A DNA stretch of 64,000 nucleotides from Sandaracinobacteroides sp041675905 (GTDB lineage: Bacteria; Pseudomonadota; Alphaproteobacteria; Sphingomonadales; Sphingomonadaceae), in NCBI GenBank assembly GCA_041675905.1, contig JBAYSX010000014.1, forward strand, positions 1 to 64,000, read 5' to 3'. Below the pieces are notes generated by a model, which did no database searches, was not told the DNA's origin, and was given only the letters and a program-made list of their open reading frames with translations. Each line of letters opens with the position of its first letter. Positions within the stretch are counted from its first letter, which is position 1. Made by a program: the position numbers and the translations under genes. This document shows positions 7,893 to 15,741 of the stretch, piece after piece.

Positions 7893-9467
7893 TCACGCGC
7901 CGATCATATGCGGCTTCACCATCCACTCGCGGCCCTTGAGCATACCATGCCAATAGACAGGCGGCAGGATCGTATCCTTGAGCAGCCAGGCCAATCGGCT
8001 CGGGCGCGTGCCGTCGATCAGCCAGGTCGGGAAGCTTGGCAACAGCTTGCCGCCATAGCCGAACTCCGCGAGCACGATCTTGCCCCTTTCCACCGTCAGC
8101 GGGCAACTCCCATAGCCGTCATAGTCGGCGACAGGAGCCCTGCCCTCCAGCGCGGCAAGCGCGTTCACCGCCACCACGGGCGCCTGTTTCCGCGCGGCGG
8201 CCATCGTTTTGGCGTTGGAGGCGGAACAGGCGTCTCCCAGCGCAAACACATTGGGATAGCGCGGGTGACGCAGGGTCGCCTCATCGACTTCGAGAAATCC
8301 GGACGGTGCGGCAAGAGGACTCGAACGCACAAAGTCCGGCGCGCATTGCGGCGGCACCACATGGATCATGTCGAACCGCTCTTCCACGCGGCGGATCTCG
8401 TCGCCGCGTTTCTGCTCGAACGTCGCGACCTTCGCCTTGCCGTCGATGGCGACGAGCCTGGACTCGAAATTCAGATGCGCGCCGTAGCGTTCGACATATT
8501 CCATCAGTGCCGGGACATAGGCCGCGACACCGAACAGAACCGCGCCCGCCGAGTGGAACTGAACGTCGATGTTCTTCAGCAGTCCGGCGCGCTCCCAGGC
8601 GCTGCACGAAAGATACATGGATTTCTGCGGCGCGCCGGCACATTTGATCGGCATGGGCGGCTGCGTGAACAGCGCCCGTCCGGAATTCAACTCCTGCACG
8701 AGTTGCCAGGTATATGGCGCGACGTCATAGCTGTAATTGGATGTGACCCCGTTGCGACCGAGCGTTTCCCGCAACCCCGCAATCGCGTCCCAGTCGAGCT
8801 TGATACCCGGACAGGCGATCAGCACACGGTAGGATATGCTGCGACCGTCGGACAGCAGCACCCTGTTCCCTTCCGGAGCGAAGCCGCTGGCGGATGCCCT
8901 GATCCACTCCGCGCCATCGGGAATCAGCCTTGCTTCCCGCCGGCGGGTAAACTCCGCACCAAAGACGCCGCCGCCAACCATCGTCCAGCCTGGCTGATAA
9001 TAATGCACTTCGCCCGGCTCGATGATCGCAATACTGACTTTCCTGTTGCGCTTCAGGATGCTGGCAGCCGTCGCGATGCCGGCGCTGCCGCCACCGACGA
9101 TAATGATGTCCCATATCTTCGCGCCTGCTTCCGGCTCCAGCGCACCCGCCATTTCCGCAAGCTTTCTGGAACGCGCGCCGGAGCGGCAATAGGCAAGAAC
9201 CGGCGCGGGCAACCGCTCGAGCGCCCGCTTCATTGCTTCGCCATCCCCGGCGCCGATCGCGCCCGGAACTGCCGGAACATGGGCGAACTTCAACCCGGCG
9301 GCGCCTGCGGCAGCGCCGATCTCTGCGGCGGCAGGTTGCCCCGGCTCTTCACCGTCCGGTCGATTGCAGATGATCGACCGGAAACCCGCGGCGGCCAGAT
9401 CCGGAATATCCCGCAAGCCGATCTGGGCGGACGTACTGAGGCGTTCTGTGAGTTTGGTGGTCTGCAT
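7893..9467 (-). CDS. sqr: DUF442 phosphatase-like domain fused to sulfide:quinone oxidoreductase
   Basis: A 524-residue fusion. Residues 1-110 are a DUF442/TIGR01244 (beta-lactamase-hydrolase-like) domain with a dual-specificity-phosphatase-type loop CRSGARS. Residues 115-524 are a flavin-dependent SQR of the mitochondrial SQRDL type, with FAD motif VGGGSAGIA. The two redox cysteines are found in KCAGAPQKSMYLS and GDACSASNAKT. SQR oxidises sulfide to persulfide or polysulfide at the membrane and passes electrons to quinone. The gene lies between the YeeE pair and the SulP permease in an overlapping operon. The DUF442 domain is usually seen beside or fused to SQR or persulfide dioxygenase and may handle a persulfide intermediate. 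Confidence 0.92.
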   Translation of the reverse strand: MQTTKLTERLSTSAQIGLRDIPDLAAAGFRSIICNRPDGEEPGQPAAAEIGAAAGAAGLKFAHVPAVPGAIGAGDGEAMKRALERLPAPVLAYCRSGARSRKLAEMAGALEPEAGAKIWDIIIVGGGSAGIATAASILKRNRKVSIAIIEPGEVHYYQPGWTMVGGGVFGAEFTRRREARLIPDGAEWIRASASGFAPEGNRVLLSDGRSISYRVLIACPGIKLDWDAIAGLRETLGRNGVTSNYSYDVAPYTWQLVQELNSGRALFTQPPMPIKCAGAPQKSMYLSCSAWERAGLLKNIDVQFHSAGAVLFGVAAYVPALMEYVERYGAHLNFESRLVAIDGKAKVATFEQKRGDEIRRVEERFDMIHVVPPQCAPDFVRSSPLAAPSGFLEVDEATLRHPRYPNVFALGDACSASNAKTMAAARKQAPVVAVNALAALEGRAPVADYDGYGSCPLTVERGKIVLAEFGYGGKLLPSFPTWLIDGTRPSRLAWLLKDTILPPVYWHGMLKGREWMVKPHMIGA

Positions 9468-9470
9468 GGA

Positions 9471-9911
9471 TTACTTTGCCGCCATTGTTCGGGCCTGGGC
9501 CTGGCGGGGGAAAATGCGCTGGATCGCCATCCCCGCCAACATGGCGAGGACAAAGGGCAGGACGGCCAGAGGCGCGAGCGCGAGGTCGGCAATGGCCGGG
9601 CCGGGACACAGTCCGGCGATACCCCAGCCAATCCCGAAGAGAAGTGCGCCGGTCGCAAGCCTGGCATCGATGTGCCGCGTGCCGGGAAGTTCGAAACGCG
9701 TATCGGCCAAAGGCTTTTTCATCCGGCGCTGGATGGGCCAGGCAAGCGCCATCGGAATCATCGCACCGCCCATCACGAAGCCGAGCGTCGGATCCCACGC
9801 GCCGAACAGGTCGAGGAAGCCCTGGACGCGCATGGGATCAGCCATGCCCGAAAAAGCCAGTCCGACACCGAACAGGGTGCCGGCCAGCAATGCTGTCAGG
9901 ATGCGGACCAT
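9471..9911 (-). CDS. YeeE/YedE half-transporter, second subunit (PmpB-like)
   Basis: A 146-residue membrane protein with four hydrophobic segments and the YeeE/YedE core motifs. These are GLAFSGMADPMRV near the start and GIGWGIAGLCPGPA, with the conserved cysteine, near residue 100. YeeE proteins import thiosulfate or related reduced sulfur through a cysteine relay; here the two halves are separate genes. The start is ATG 9911 with a strong GGAGG site; the longer frame is antisense noise. It overlaps the upstream half by 16 bases, consistent with stoichiometric partners. Stop and SQR start are three bases apart. Confidence 0.87.
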   Translation of the reverse strand: MVRILTALLAGTLFGVGLAFSGMADPMRVQGFLDLFGAWDPTLGFVMGGAMIPMALAWPIQRRMKKPLADTRFELPGTRHIDARLATGALLFGIGWGIAGLCPGPAIADLALAPLAVLPFVLAMLAGMAIQRIFPRQAQARTMAAK

Positions 9912-10348
9912 AGCAGGCCTCCTGCACGAAGCAGCGCCACCGTCAGAAAACCGGCGGCCATGAACAGCGCCGTCGCCACCATCGAGCGGGGCGACAGGCG
10001 CGAAACACCGCACACTCCATGACCACTGGTGCAGCCCGAACCCAACCGGGTACCGAAGCCGACCAGCAGCCCGCCAATGACCAGCGGCCAGACGGTATCA
10101 GGAAAGCGCATCTCGACCGCGCCGCCGAAGCGGTTAAGCAGGAACGCGCCAAGCGGCAGTCCGAGGATAAAGGCCAAAGCGATTTCGCGCGGCGCGCCCG
10201 TATCGGAAATTCCGGTTGCACGGGCTACAAGGCCACTGACGCCGGCGATCCGACCCAACCCCAGCAACATGATTACCGCGGCAAAGCCAATGAGCAGCCC
10301 GCCCAAAAGCCCCTGAACGGGCATGGCGTGCGGAAAGCCGGGCATCAC
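9896..10348 (-). CDS. YeeE/YedE half-transporter, first subunit (PmpA-like)
   Basis: A 150-residue membrane protein, the partner of the next gene. It has glycine-rich helices (GGLLIGFAAVIMLLGLGRIAG) and the characteristic GFGTRLGSGCTSGHGVCG motif. This holds the cysteine thought to relay the sulfur species in YeeE. The start is GTG 10348 or the adjacent ATG 10345; either overlaps the stop of the metallo-hydrolase gene. In operons with SQR and persulfide dioxygenase this pair is presumed to move sulfide, polysulfide or thiosulfate across the inner membrane. Confidence 0.87.
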   Translation of the reverse strand: MMPGFPHAMPVQGLLGGLLIGFAAVIMLLGLGRIAGVSGLVARATGISDTGAPREIALAFILGLPLGAFLLNRFGGAVEMRFPDTVWPLVIGGLLVGFGTRLGSGCTSGHGVCGVSRLSPRSMVATALFMAAGFLTVALLRAGGLLWSAS

Positions 10349-11262
10349 AGCGCGTCCAGCGGGATTTTGAGATACCGCGTTCCGTTCGCCTCGGGCGGCG
10401 GCAGATGGCCGGCGCGCATGTTCACCTGCACCGACGGCAGAATCAGGCGCGGCATGGCCAGGGTCTTGTCCCGGGCTTCGCGCATCGCGACGAACTCATC
10501 CTCGCTGACACCGTCGTGCGCATGAATATTATGTTTGCGCTGTTGTTCGACTGTGGTCTCCCAAACATATTCGGTGCGACCTTCCGGCAGATAATCATGG
10601 CACATGAACAGCCGTGTATCGGAGGGCAGCGACAATATGCGGCGCAACGACCGGAACAGGGTGCGCGCATCGCCGCCAGGGAAGTCGACGCGCGCCGTGC
10701 CATAGTCGGGCATGAACATCGTGTCACCGACAAAGACAACGTCGCCGATTACATAGGCGAGGTCGGCCGGTGTATGCCCCGGCACATGCAGGACGGTCAC
10801 CTCAAGGTTGCCGATGCGGAATTGCTCGCCGTCGGCAAAGAGCCTGTCGAAGTCGGACCCGTCGCGGCGGAATTCCGGCCCCGCGTTGAACAGGTCGCCG
10901 AAGGTCTGTTGAACGGTCAGGATATGCTCGCCGATGGCGATCTGACCGCCGAGTTTTTCCTTGAGATACGGTGCAGCCGACAGGTGATCGGCGTGGGCGT
11001 GCGTTTCAAGCAGCCAGTCGACGGCCAGTTGCCGATCGGCAACATATGCCAGGATCTCATCAGCCGACTCGTATGACGTGCGCCCCGACGCCGGATCATA
11101 ATCCAGCACGCTGTCGATAATCGCGGCGCGATAAGTTTCCGGATCGTGGACCACGTAGGAGACGGTGGAGGTCGCCTCGTCGAAGAACGCCCTGATCACA
11201 GGAACACCCTTTTGTGCGGCTTTTATCTGCGCGGTCGCAGAGATGAGAGCAGAATCAGACAT
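10345..11262 (-). CDS. Metallo-beta-lactamase-fold persulfide dioxygenase-type hydrolase
   Basis: A 305-residue cytoplasmic protein of the ETHE1/BLH branch of the metallo-beta-lactamase superfamily. The metal motif THAHADH lies at about residue 87. Further ligands are the His of HVPGHT, the Asp of FVGDTMF and the His of MCHDY. ETHE1-type enzymes oxidise glutathione persulfide to sulfite and glutathione; the genetic link to SQR supports this over a glyoxalase-II role. It is the first gene of the five-gene sulfide operon and is divergent from hemerythrin. The shared 220-base promoter region holds CATAT and ATATG half-sites about 12 bases apart near 11283-11304, a weak operator candidate. Confidence 0.9.
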   Translation of the reverse strand: MSDSALISATAQIKAAQKGVPVIRAFFDEATSTVSYVVHDPETYRAAIIDSVLDYDPASGRTSYESADEILAYVADRQLAVDWLLETHAHADHLSAAPYLKEKLGGQIAIGEHILTVQQTFGDLFNAGPEFRRDGSDFDRLFADGEQFRIGNLEVTVLHVPGHTPADLAYVIGDVVFVGDTMFMPDYGTARVDFPGGDARTLFRSLRRILSLPSDTRLFMCHDYLPEGRTEYVWETTVEQQRKHNIHAHDGVSEDEFVAMREARDKTLAMPRLILPSVQVNMRAGHLPPPEANGTRYLKIPLDAL

Positions 11263-11483
11263 GGTTACACTTCTCTCAATTTCATATTTAACGAAACTGA
11301 TATGCGACGCAGGGCTATTCTGTCAAGGATCATAGGGAACGCAGGCGACACGGCAACGCGAATCTTTCCTTCATCCGGCAAAACGCACCCGTCCTGCCGC
11401 GCGATCAAGTCTTGTAACGCTGCCCGCTCTCTGTTTCTGTGCATACGCGTCTCAGGCTGAGGCGATATCAGGAGGAGATCGTC

Positions 11484-12026
11484 ATGAGCCAGGCTACTGA
11501 TATCCTGAAACATGAACATGATGCCATTTTGTTGGCGCTGAAGATCCTCGAAAAGATTGCCGATGAGGTCAGTGCGGGCAAAACAACAGCGGATAATGTC
11601 TCGACATTTCTGGATTTGCTGCGGGAGTTTTCCGATACTTGCCACCATGGCAAGGAGGAAGACCTGCTGTTTCCGGCCATGATCGAGGCCGGCCTGCCGA
11701 AAGAAGGCGGTCCGGTATCGGTGATGCTGTCGGAGCACGAAGAGGGCCGGACGCTCATTGCCGCCATGGCTGCGGCGACCAGGCCGACAATGAAGCCGAC
11801 GGAATTTTCCCAGGCGGCAACGGCTTATATCGCCCACATGCGTCAACATATCGACAAGGAAAATAATGTCCTGTTTCCGATGGCGGACCAAATGGTCGAC
11901 CGGCAAGTACTGGACGGGCTGGTCCCCGCGTTTGATCGCCATGAAGAAGAGGTGATGGGCCATGGCCGCCACGAACAGCTGCATGACATGCTCAAGGAGC
12001 TGAAGTCGAAGTATCTCGATTCATGA
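11484..12026 (+). CDS. Hemerythrin-like HHE domain protein
   Basis: A 180-residue cytoplasmic four-helix-bundle protein. Di-iron ligands are visible in order: LKHEHDAI, CHHGKEEDLLFP, SEHEEGR, HMRQHIDKENNVLFP and a late FDRHEEEVMG. Such proteins bind oxygen, NO or react with peroxide and often work in redox stress defence. The start is ATG 11484 behind a strong GGAGGAG; the 15-codon upstream extension is not needed. It is divergent from the sulfide operon, which suits a role in oxygen or reactive-sulfur handling. Its last 35 bases overlap the convergent efflux gene. Confidence 0.9.
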   Translation: MSQATDILKHEHDAILLALKILEKIADEVSAGKTTADNVSTFLDLLREFSDTCHHGKEEDLLFPAMIEAGLPKEGGPVSVMLSEHEEGRTLIAAMAAATRPTMKPTEFSQAATAYIAHMRQHIDKENNVLFPMADQMVDRQVLDGLVPAFDRHEEEVMGHGRHEQLHDMLKELKSKYLDS

Positions 12027-13443
12027 GTTGAGCCGGTACATCGGGCGCGTTCCAGCCGCCGCCGAGCGCCTTGTATAACGCCACCAGCTGCACGCTGGTG
12101 GCGGTCCGGGCGCGAATTTCGGCGGTTTCCGCCTCGTCCAGCAGCCGTTGTGCGGCCAGCAGCTCGATCAGGGAAATGTCGCCAGCCTTATGACGTGCCC
12201 CTGCATGGGCATAGCTGCGGCGCGTGGCGTCCAAAGCCGTCCCGCGCTGTTCCAGCGTATCGAGACCGGCGCGGTAGTTGCCGAGAGCCTGTTCGGCATC
12301 ACCCAGCGCCGCCAGCACCGCCTGTTCATAGGCGAGGGCGGCCCGTCGCCCGGCGGCCTCGCGCGCGCGGATTTCAGCGCGCACCCGGCCACCATCGAAC
12401 AGGCGCCAGGAAATCAGCGGCAGGATGGAATAGCGGGCGCTGGCAGAGTCGAACCAGTCGCCCGTATTCAGCGCCTGAAACCCGCCGCCCGCGCCGATCG
12501 ACAGTTTCGGGAACAGTTCCGCCGTGGCGATGCCGATGTCAGCCGTGCTGGCCGCCAGTTGCCGTTCGGCGGCCAGCACATCGGGCCGTCGACGCAGGAT
12601 ATCGGCACGCTCGCCCACCGGCAGCGTCAGCGGAGCGGGCAGGGCATGCCCGCCATCCAGCAGCGCCAGTTCACGTTCCGGCGGCGCGCCCAGCAGCAGA
12701 CCGAGACCAAGGATGGCGGCGCGCTGGCGGGCCTGAATCTCCGGGAGGGCGGCACCGGCCGCGGCCCATTGCGCCCGCGCCGCGTCCACATCCGCGACCG
12801 AGGCATCGCCCGCGGCCTGCCGCTGGCGCATCAGATCAAGCGTGTGTTGCAACGTTGCCAGCCGCGCCTGTTGTGCACGCAATTCATTGTCCGCGCCCAC
12901 TGCGGTGAACCAGGTCCGTGCGACCTCGGCAATGATACGCATGCGTATGCCTTGCGCCTCGGCTTCGGTCGCTTGCAGCCGTGCGCTGGCGGCTTGCACC
13001 GCGCGCCGGTTCGCCCCGAAAAGGTCGACCTCCCATGCGGCGTCGAAGCCCGCATCAAAAATGGTCTGGTTGGCGTCAAGTCCCGGGATGGTCCCGATGG
13101 GAAGCGGGCCGTTTTCGCTTTGCCGCCGTCGGTTGACACTGGCGCCCGCGGCAACGACCGGCATCTGGCCACCGGCAACCCGGTCGCGCACGGCGCGCGC
13201 CTCGTCGATACGCGCCGCCGCCTGCTGCAGGTCGAGATTTTGGGCAAGCGCCGTATCGATCAGGCGTCCGAGCACCGCGTCATCCAGCGCCGACCACCAG
13301 CGCGCCAGATCTGTGGCCCCCGTCGAGACCGGTTGTGTCCAGCCCTCCCCGATGGCGACCGGCGGCGGTGTGCGATATTCGGGGCCGACCGCGCAGGCCG
13401 CCAGCAGAAGGCCGCCAAATATCGGCGCGATACCATGCCTCAT
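11992..13443 (-). CDS. NodT-family outer-membrane factor lipoprotein
   Basis: A 483-residue TolC/NodT-type outer-membrane channel. It starts with a lipoprotein signal (GLLLAACAVGPEY, lipobox cysteine near residue 17) and has two OEP repeats (about 60-250 and 260-450). It would give the exporter encoded upstream a path across the outer membrane. The start is ATG 13443, overlapping the stop of the preceding permease by four bases. It is the last gene of the efflux operon. E. coli ybhGFSR lacks a linked outer-membrane factor, so its presence here is a difference. The 3' end overlaps hemerythrin convergently. Confidence 0.9.
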   Translation of the reverse strand: MRHGIAPIFGGLLLAACAVGPEYRTPPPVAIGEGWTQPVSTGATDLARWWSALDDAVLGRLIDTALAQNLDLQQAAARIDEARAVRDRVAGGQMPVVAAGASVNRRRQSENGPLPIGTIPGLDANQTIFDAGFDAAWEVDLFGANRRAVQAASARLQATEAEAQGIRMRIIAEVARTWFTAVGADNELRAQQARLATLQHTLDLMRQRQAAGDASVADVDAARAQWAAAGAALPEIQARQRAAILGLGLLLGAPPERELALLDGGHALPAPLTLPVGERADILRRRPDVLAAERQLAASTADIGIATAELFPKLSIGAGGGFQALNTGDWFDSASARYSILPLISWRLFDGGRVRAEIRAREAAGRRAALAYEQAVLAALGDAEQALGNYRAGLDTLEQRGTALDATRRSYAHAGARHKAGDISLIELLAAQRLLDEAETAEIRARTATSVQLVALYKALGGGWNAPDVPAQLMNRDTSTSAP

Positions 13444-14558
13444 TGCAGCCGCCCCCGGACGAACAGCGTGGCAATCGTGAGCGTCGTCAGAGCGATGACT
13501 GCCAGAGGCCACAGGCTGGCGAAAACGTCGCCCGGCGGCAGCGCCTTCAGGAAGCTGCCTTGCACGATAATCAGAAAATGTGTGAGCGGAATGGCCTGGG
13601 CCAGCCATTGCAACAGCATGGGCATGTTTTCGACCGGCGTGGCGAAGCCCGACATCAACACCGCCGGAACGCCGAAGGCAAAAGCCCCGAGAATAGCCTG
13701 TTGCTGGGTGGCGCTGACGGCGGAAATCATCAGGCCAATGCCCACGACCGACAGGATGAACAGCAGCAGGCTGATGAACAGCAGCCAGAAAGAGCCGGTA
13801 AACGGAATCTGGAAAAACACCATCGCCGCGGCGATCATCAGCAAGCCGAGCGTGGTGCCGATCGCCAGCGCGGGCAGCGATTTCGAGATGATGATTTCCG
13901 GAACGGAGGCCGGTGAAACCAGCAACTGGTCGAAGGTGGCAAGTTCGCGTTCGCGGGCAATCGACAGGGATGTCAGCAACAGCGCGCTGAACAGCGCCAG
14001 AATCCCGGCAAGGCTCGGAACGATGAACCAGCGATAGGTCAGATTGGGGTTGAACCAGTTGCGGACCGCCACGGGTGAGCCGCCTTCGGAGATAGCCTCC
14101 GCGCCAATGCCGCTGGCAATGGTCGAAAGATAACCGACGGCGATCTGGCCAGAATTGCTGCGTCGCCCATCGACCAGCACCTGCACATGGCCCGTGCCGC
14201 CGGCTGCAATGGCGCGCGAAAAATCCGCCGGAATATCGAGCGCCGCAATCACCTCGCCCCGGTCGATCAGATCGCGCAATTCCCCATTGCTGGCAACTGC
14301 GTGCACCCGGGCGATGAACCCGGCGCTGCCGAGGCGCGCGACCAGTTCATGCGACCATCTGCCTGAATCCTGGTCATGCACTGCGATATCGACATTGCGG
14401 ACTTCGAGGGTGGCGGCAAAAGCAAACACCAGCAATTGCATGAGGGGCGGCACGATCACCACGATACGGCTGCGCGGATCGCGCAGGATGCTGAGCATTT
14501 CCTTGACGATCTGGGCGCGCAGCCGCGCCGTGACGAAGATACCGGATCGCAGCGACAT
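13440..14558 (-). CDS. ABC-2 type export permease (YbhR-like)
   Basis: A 372-residue inner-membrane permease of the ABC-2 type. It has one N-terminal helix near residues 30-50, a large periplasmic domain (about 55-180), then five helices ending in FVRGRLQ. The start MSLRSGIF at 14558 sits four bases from the preceding permease gene; the longer frame is noise. It pairs with the second permease to form a heterodimeric channel driven by the double ATPase. The position matches ybhR in the cecR-ybhGFSR system, which exports antibiotics and cations in E. coli. Substrate here unknown. Confidence 0.88.
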   Translation of the reverse strand: MSLRSGIFVTARLRAQIVKEMLSILRDPRSRIVVIVPPLMQLLVFAFAATLEVRNVDIAVHDQDSGRWSHELVARLGSAGFIARVHAVASNGELRDLIDRGEVIAALDIPADFSRAIAAGGTGHVQVLVDGRRSNSGQIAVGYLSTIASGIGAEAISEGGSPVAVRNWFNPNLTYRWFIVPSLAGILALFSALLLTSLSIARERELATFDQLLVSPASVPEIIISKSLPALAIGTTLGLLMIAAAMVFFQIPFTGSFWLLFISLLLFILSVVGIGLMISAVSATQQQAILGAFAFGVPAVLMSGFATPVENMPMLLQWLAQAIPLTHFLIIVQGSFLKALPPGDVFASLWPLAVIALTTLTIATLFVRGRLQ

Positions 14559-14562
14559 CGCC

Positions 14563-15741
14563 TCACTCCAGATTCTTGCGCGTGGCGCGCGTCGCCAGCA
14601 GGAACAGCAGCATGCCGATCGCCGCCATGGCCAACAGATCGGGCACGAATATCGCCCGGATATCACCCGCCAGAAAAACCGTCTTCAGCGACGAGACGAA
14701 ATAACGCGCCGGCACAACCCAGGTAATGGCCCGGATCGGGGCGGGCATTGCCTCGATCTCGAACAAAAAACCCGACAGCATGAATGCCGGCAGGAAACCG
14801 GAAAACAGCGCGATCTGCGCTGCCAGAAACTGGTTGCGCGCCAGCGACGAGATCAGCAGCCCCTGGCCCAGCGCGGGCACCATGAACACCGCCGAAAGCA
14901 GCAGCAATGCCAACAGCGAGCCTTGCAGCGGCACGCCGAACAGCAGGATCGCCAATGCCGCCGCCCCCAGCGTCGCAAGCATGCCAAGCACGAAATAGGG
15001 CAAAAGCTTGCCGATCAGGATTTCCACGACGGAGGCGGGGGTGGACAATACGGCCTCCATCGTGCCGCGCTCCCATTCGCGCGCCACCACCAAAGCCGTG
15101 AGCATGGTGCCGATGATGGTCATCACAATGGCGATTGCGCCGGGCACCAGCGCGCGCCGGCTTTCCAGTTCGGCGTTGAACCAGTAGCGCGGCTCGAGCG
15201 CGACGCTGACGGATGGCAACTCCGCGTCCATTCCGGTGCGCCAGCCTTGCACCACGCCCTTCGTATAGTTGGTGACGAAATTGGCGGTATTGGGTTGCGA
15301 GCCGTCGGTGGCGACCTGCACCAGCGCCTTGCCCCCGCGTTCCGCCATGCGCTGTTCGAAATCCTGCGGAACCACCACAAAGCCGCGCAATGTGCCCGAC
15401 ACCAGCCTGTCGGCTACCTCGCGCCGGTCGTGCGCATAGGTCACATCCAGATAGCGCGTGCCTGAAAAGGCGGCGGCCAGCGCCTGCGCCGACGCGGATG
15501 GCGATTCCACCACCACGCCGATACGTACCTTGCTGACATCCAGCGACACCGCATAGGCAAACAGAAACAGCAGCACCAGCGGCAGCGCAAAGGCGATCAG
15601 CAGCGTGGACGGATCGCGCACGGCCTGCAGGCTTTCCTTGCGCACCAGCGCCAGCAGGCGTTGCGGATCGAAGCGGCGCATGGCGGCAACCGGGACCCGG
15701 CCGACAGGGGGTGAGCCGTTCGCGTCGTTCGCGTCGTTCAT
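14563..15741 (-). CDS. ABC-2 type export permease (YbhS-like)
   Basis: A 392-residue ABC-2 permease with the same layout as its partner: one helix near residues 45-65, a periplasmic loop to about 215, then five helices. The IARE-type motif before the central helices appears as VVAREWERGTMEAVL, a segment thought to contact the ATPase. The start is ATG 15741, overlapping the ATPase stop in ATGA; a longer frame upstream is an ATPase shadow. It corresponds to ybhS. The N-terminus has a short NDAND-type repeat of no known meaning. Confidence 0.88.
   Translation of the reverse strand: MNDANDANGSPPVGRVPVAAMRRFDPQRLLALVRKESLQAVRDPSTLLIAFALPLVLLFLFAYAVSLDVSKVRIGVVVESPSASAQALAAAFSGTRYLDVTYAHDRREVADRLVSGTLRGFVVVPQDFEQRMAERGGKALVQVATDGSQPNTANFVTNYTKGVVQGWRTGMDAELPSVSVALEPRYWFNAELESRRALVPGAIAIVMTIIGTMLTALVVAREWERGTMEAVLSTPASVVEILIGKLLPYFVLGMLATLGAAALAILLFGVPLQGSLLALLLLSAVFMVPALGQGLLISSLARNQFLAAQIALFSGFLPAFMLSGFLFEIEAMPAPIRAITWVVPARYFVSSLKTVFLAGDIRAIFVPDLLAMAAIGMLLFLLATRATRKNLE

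Noticed and set aside
7908..10022. A 704-codon plus-strand frame across the SQR gene
   Set aside because: It is antisense to SQR and both YeeE genes and is rich in Arg, Gly and His, as antisense frames in GC-rich DNA are.
12148..14037. A 629-codon plus-strand frame
   Set aside because: Antisense shadow of the outer-membrane factor and permease genes; no domain recognised.
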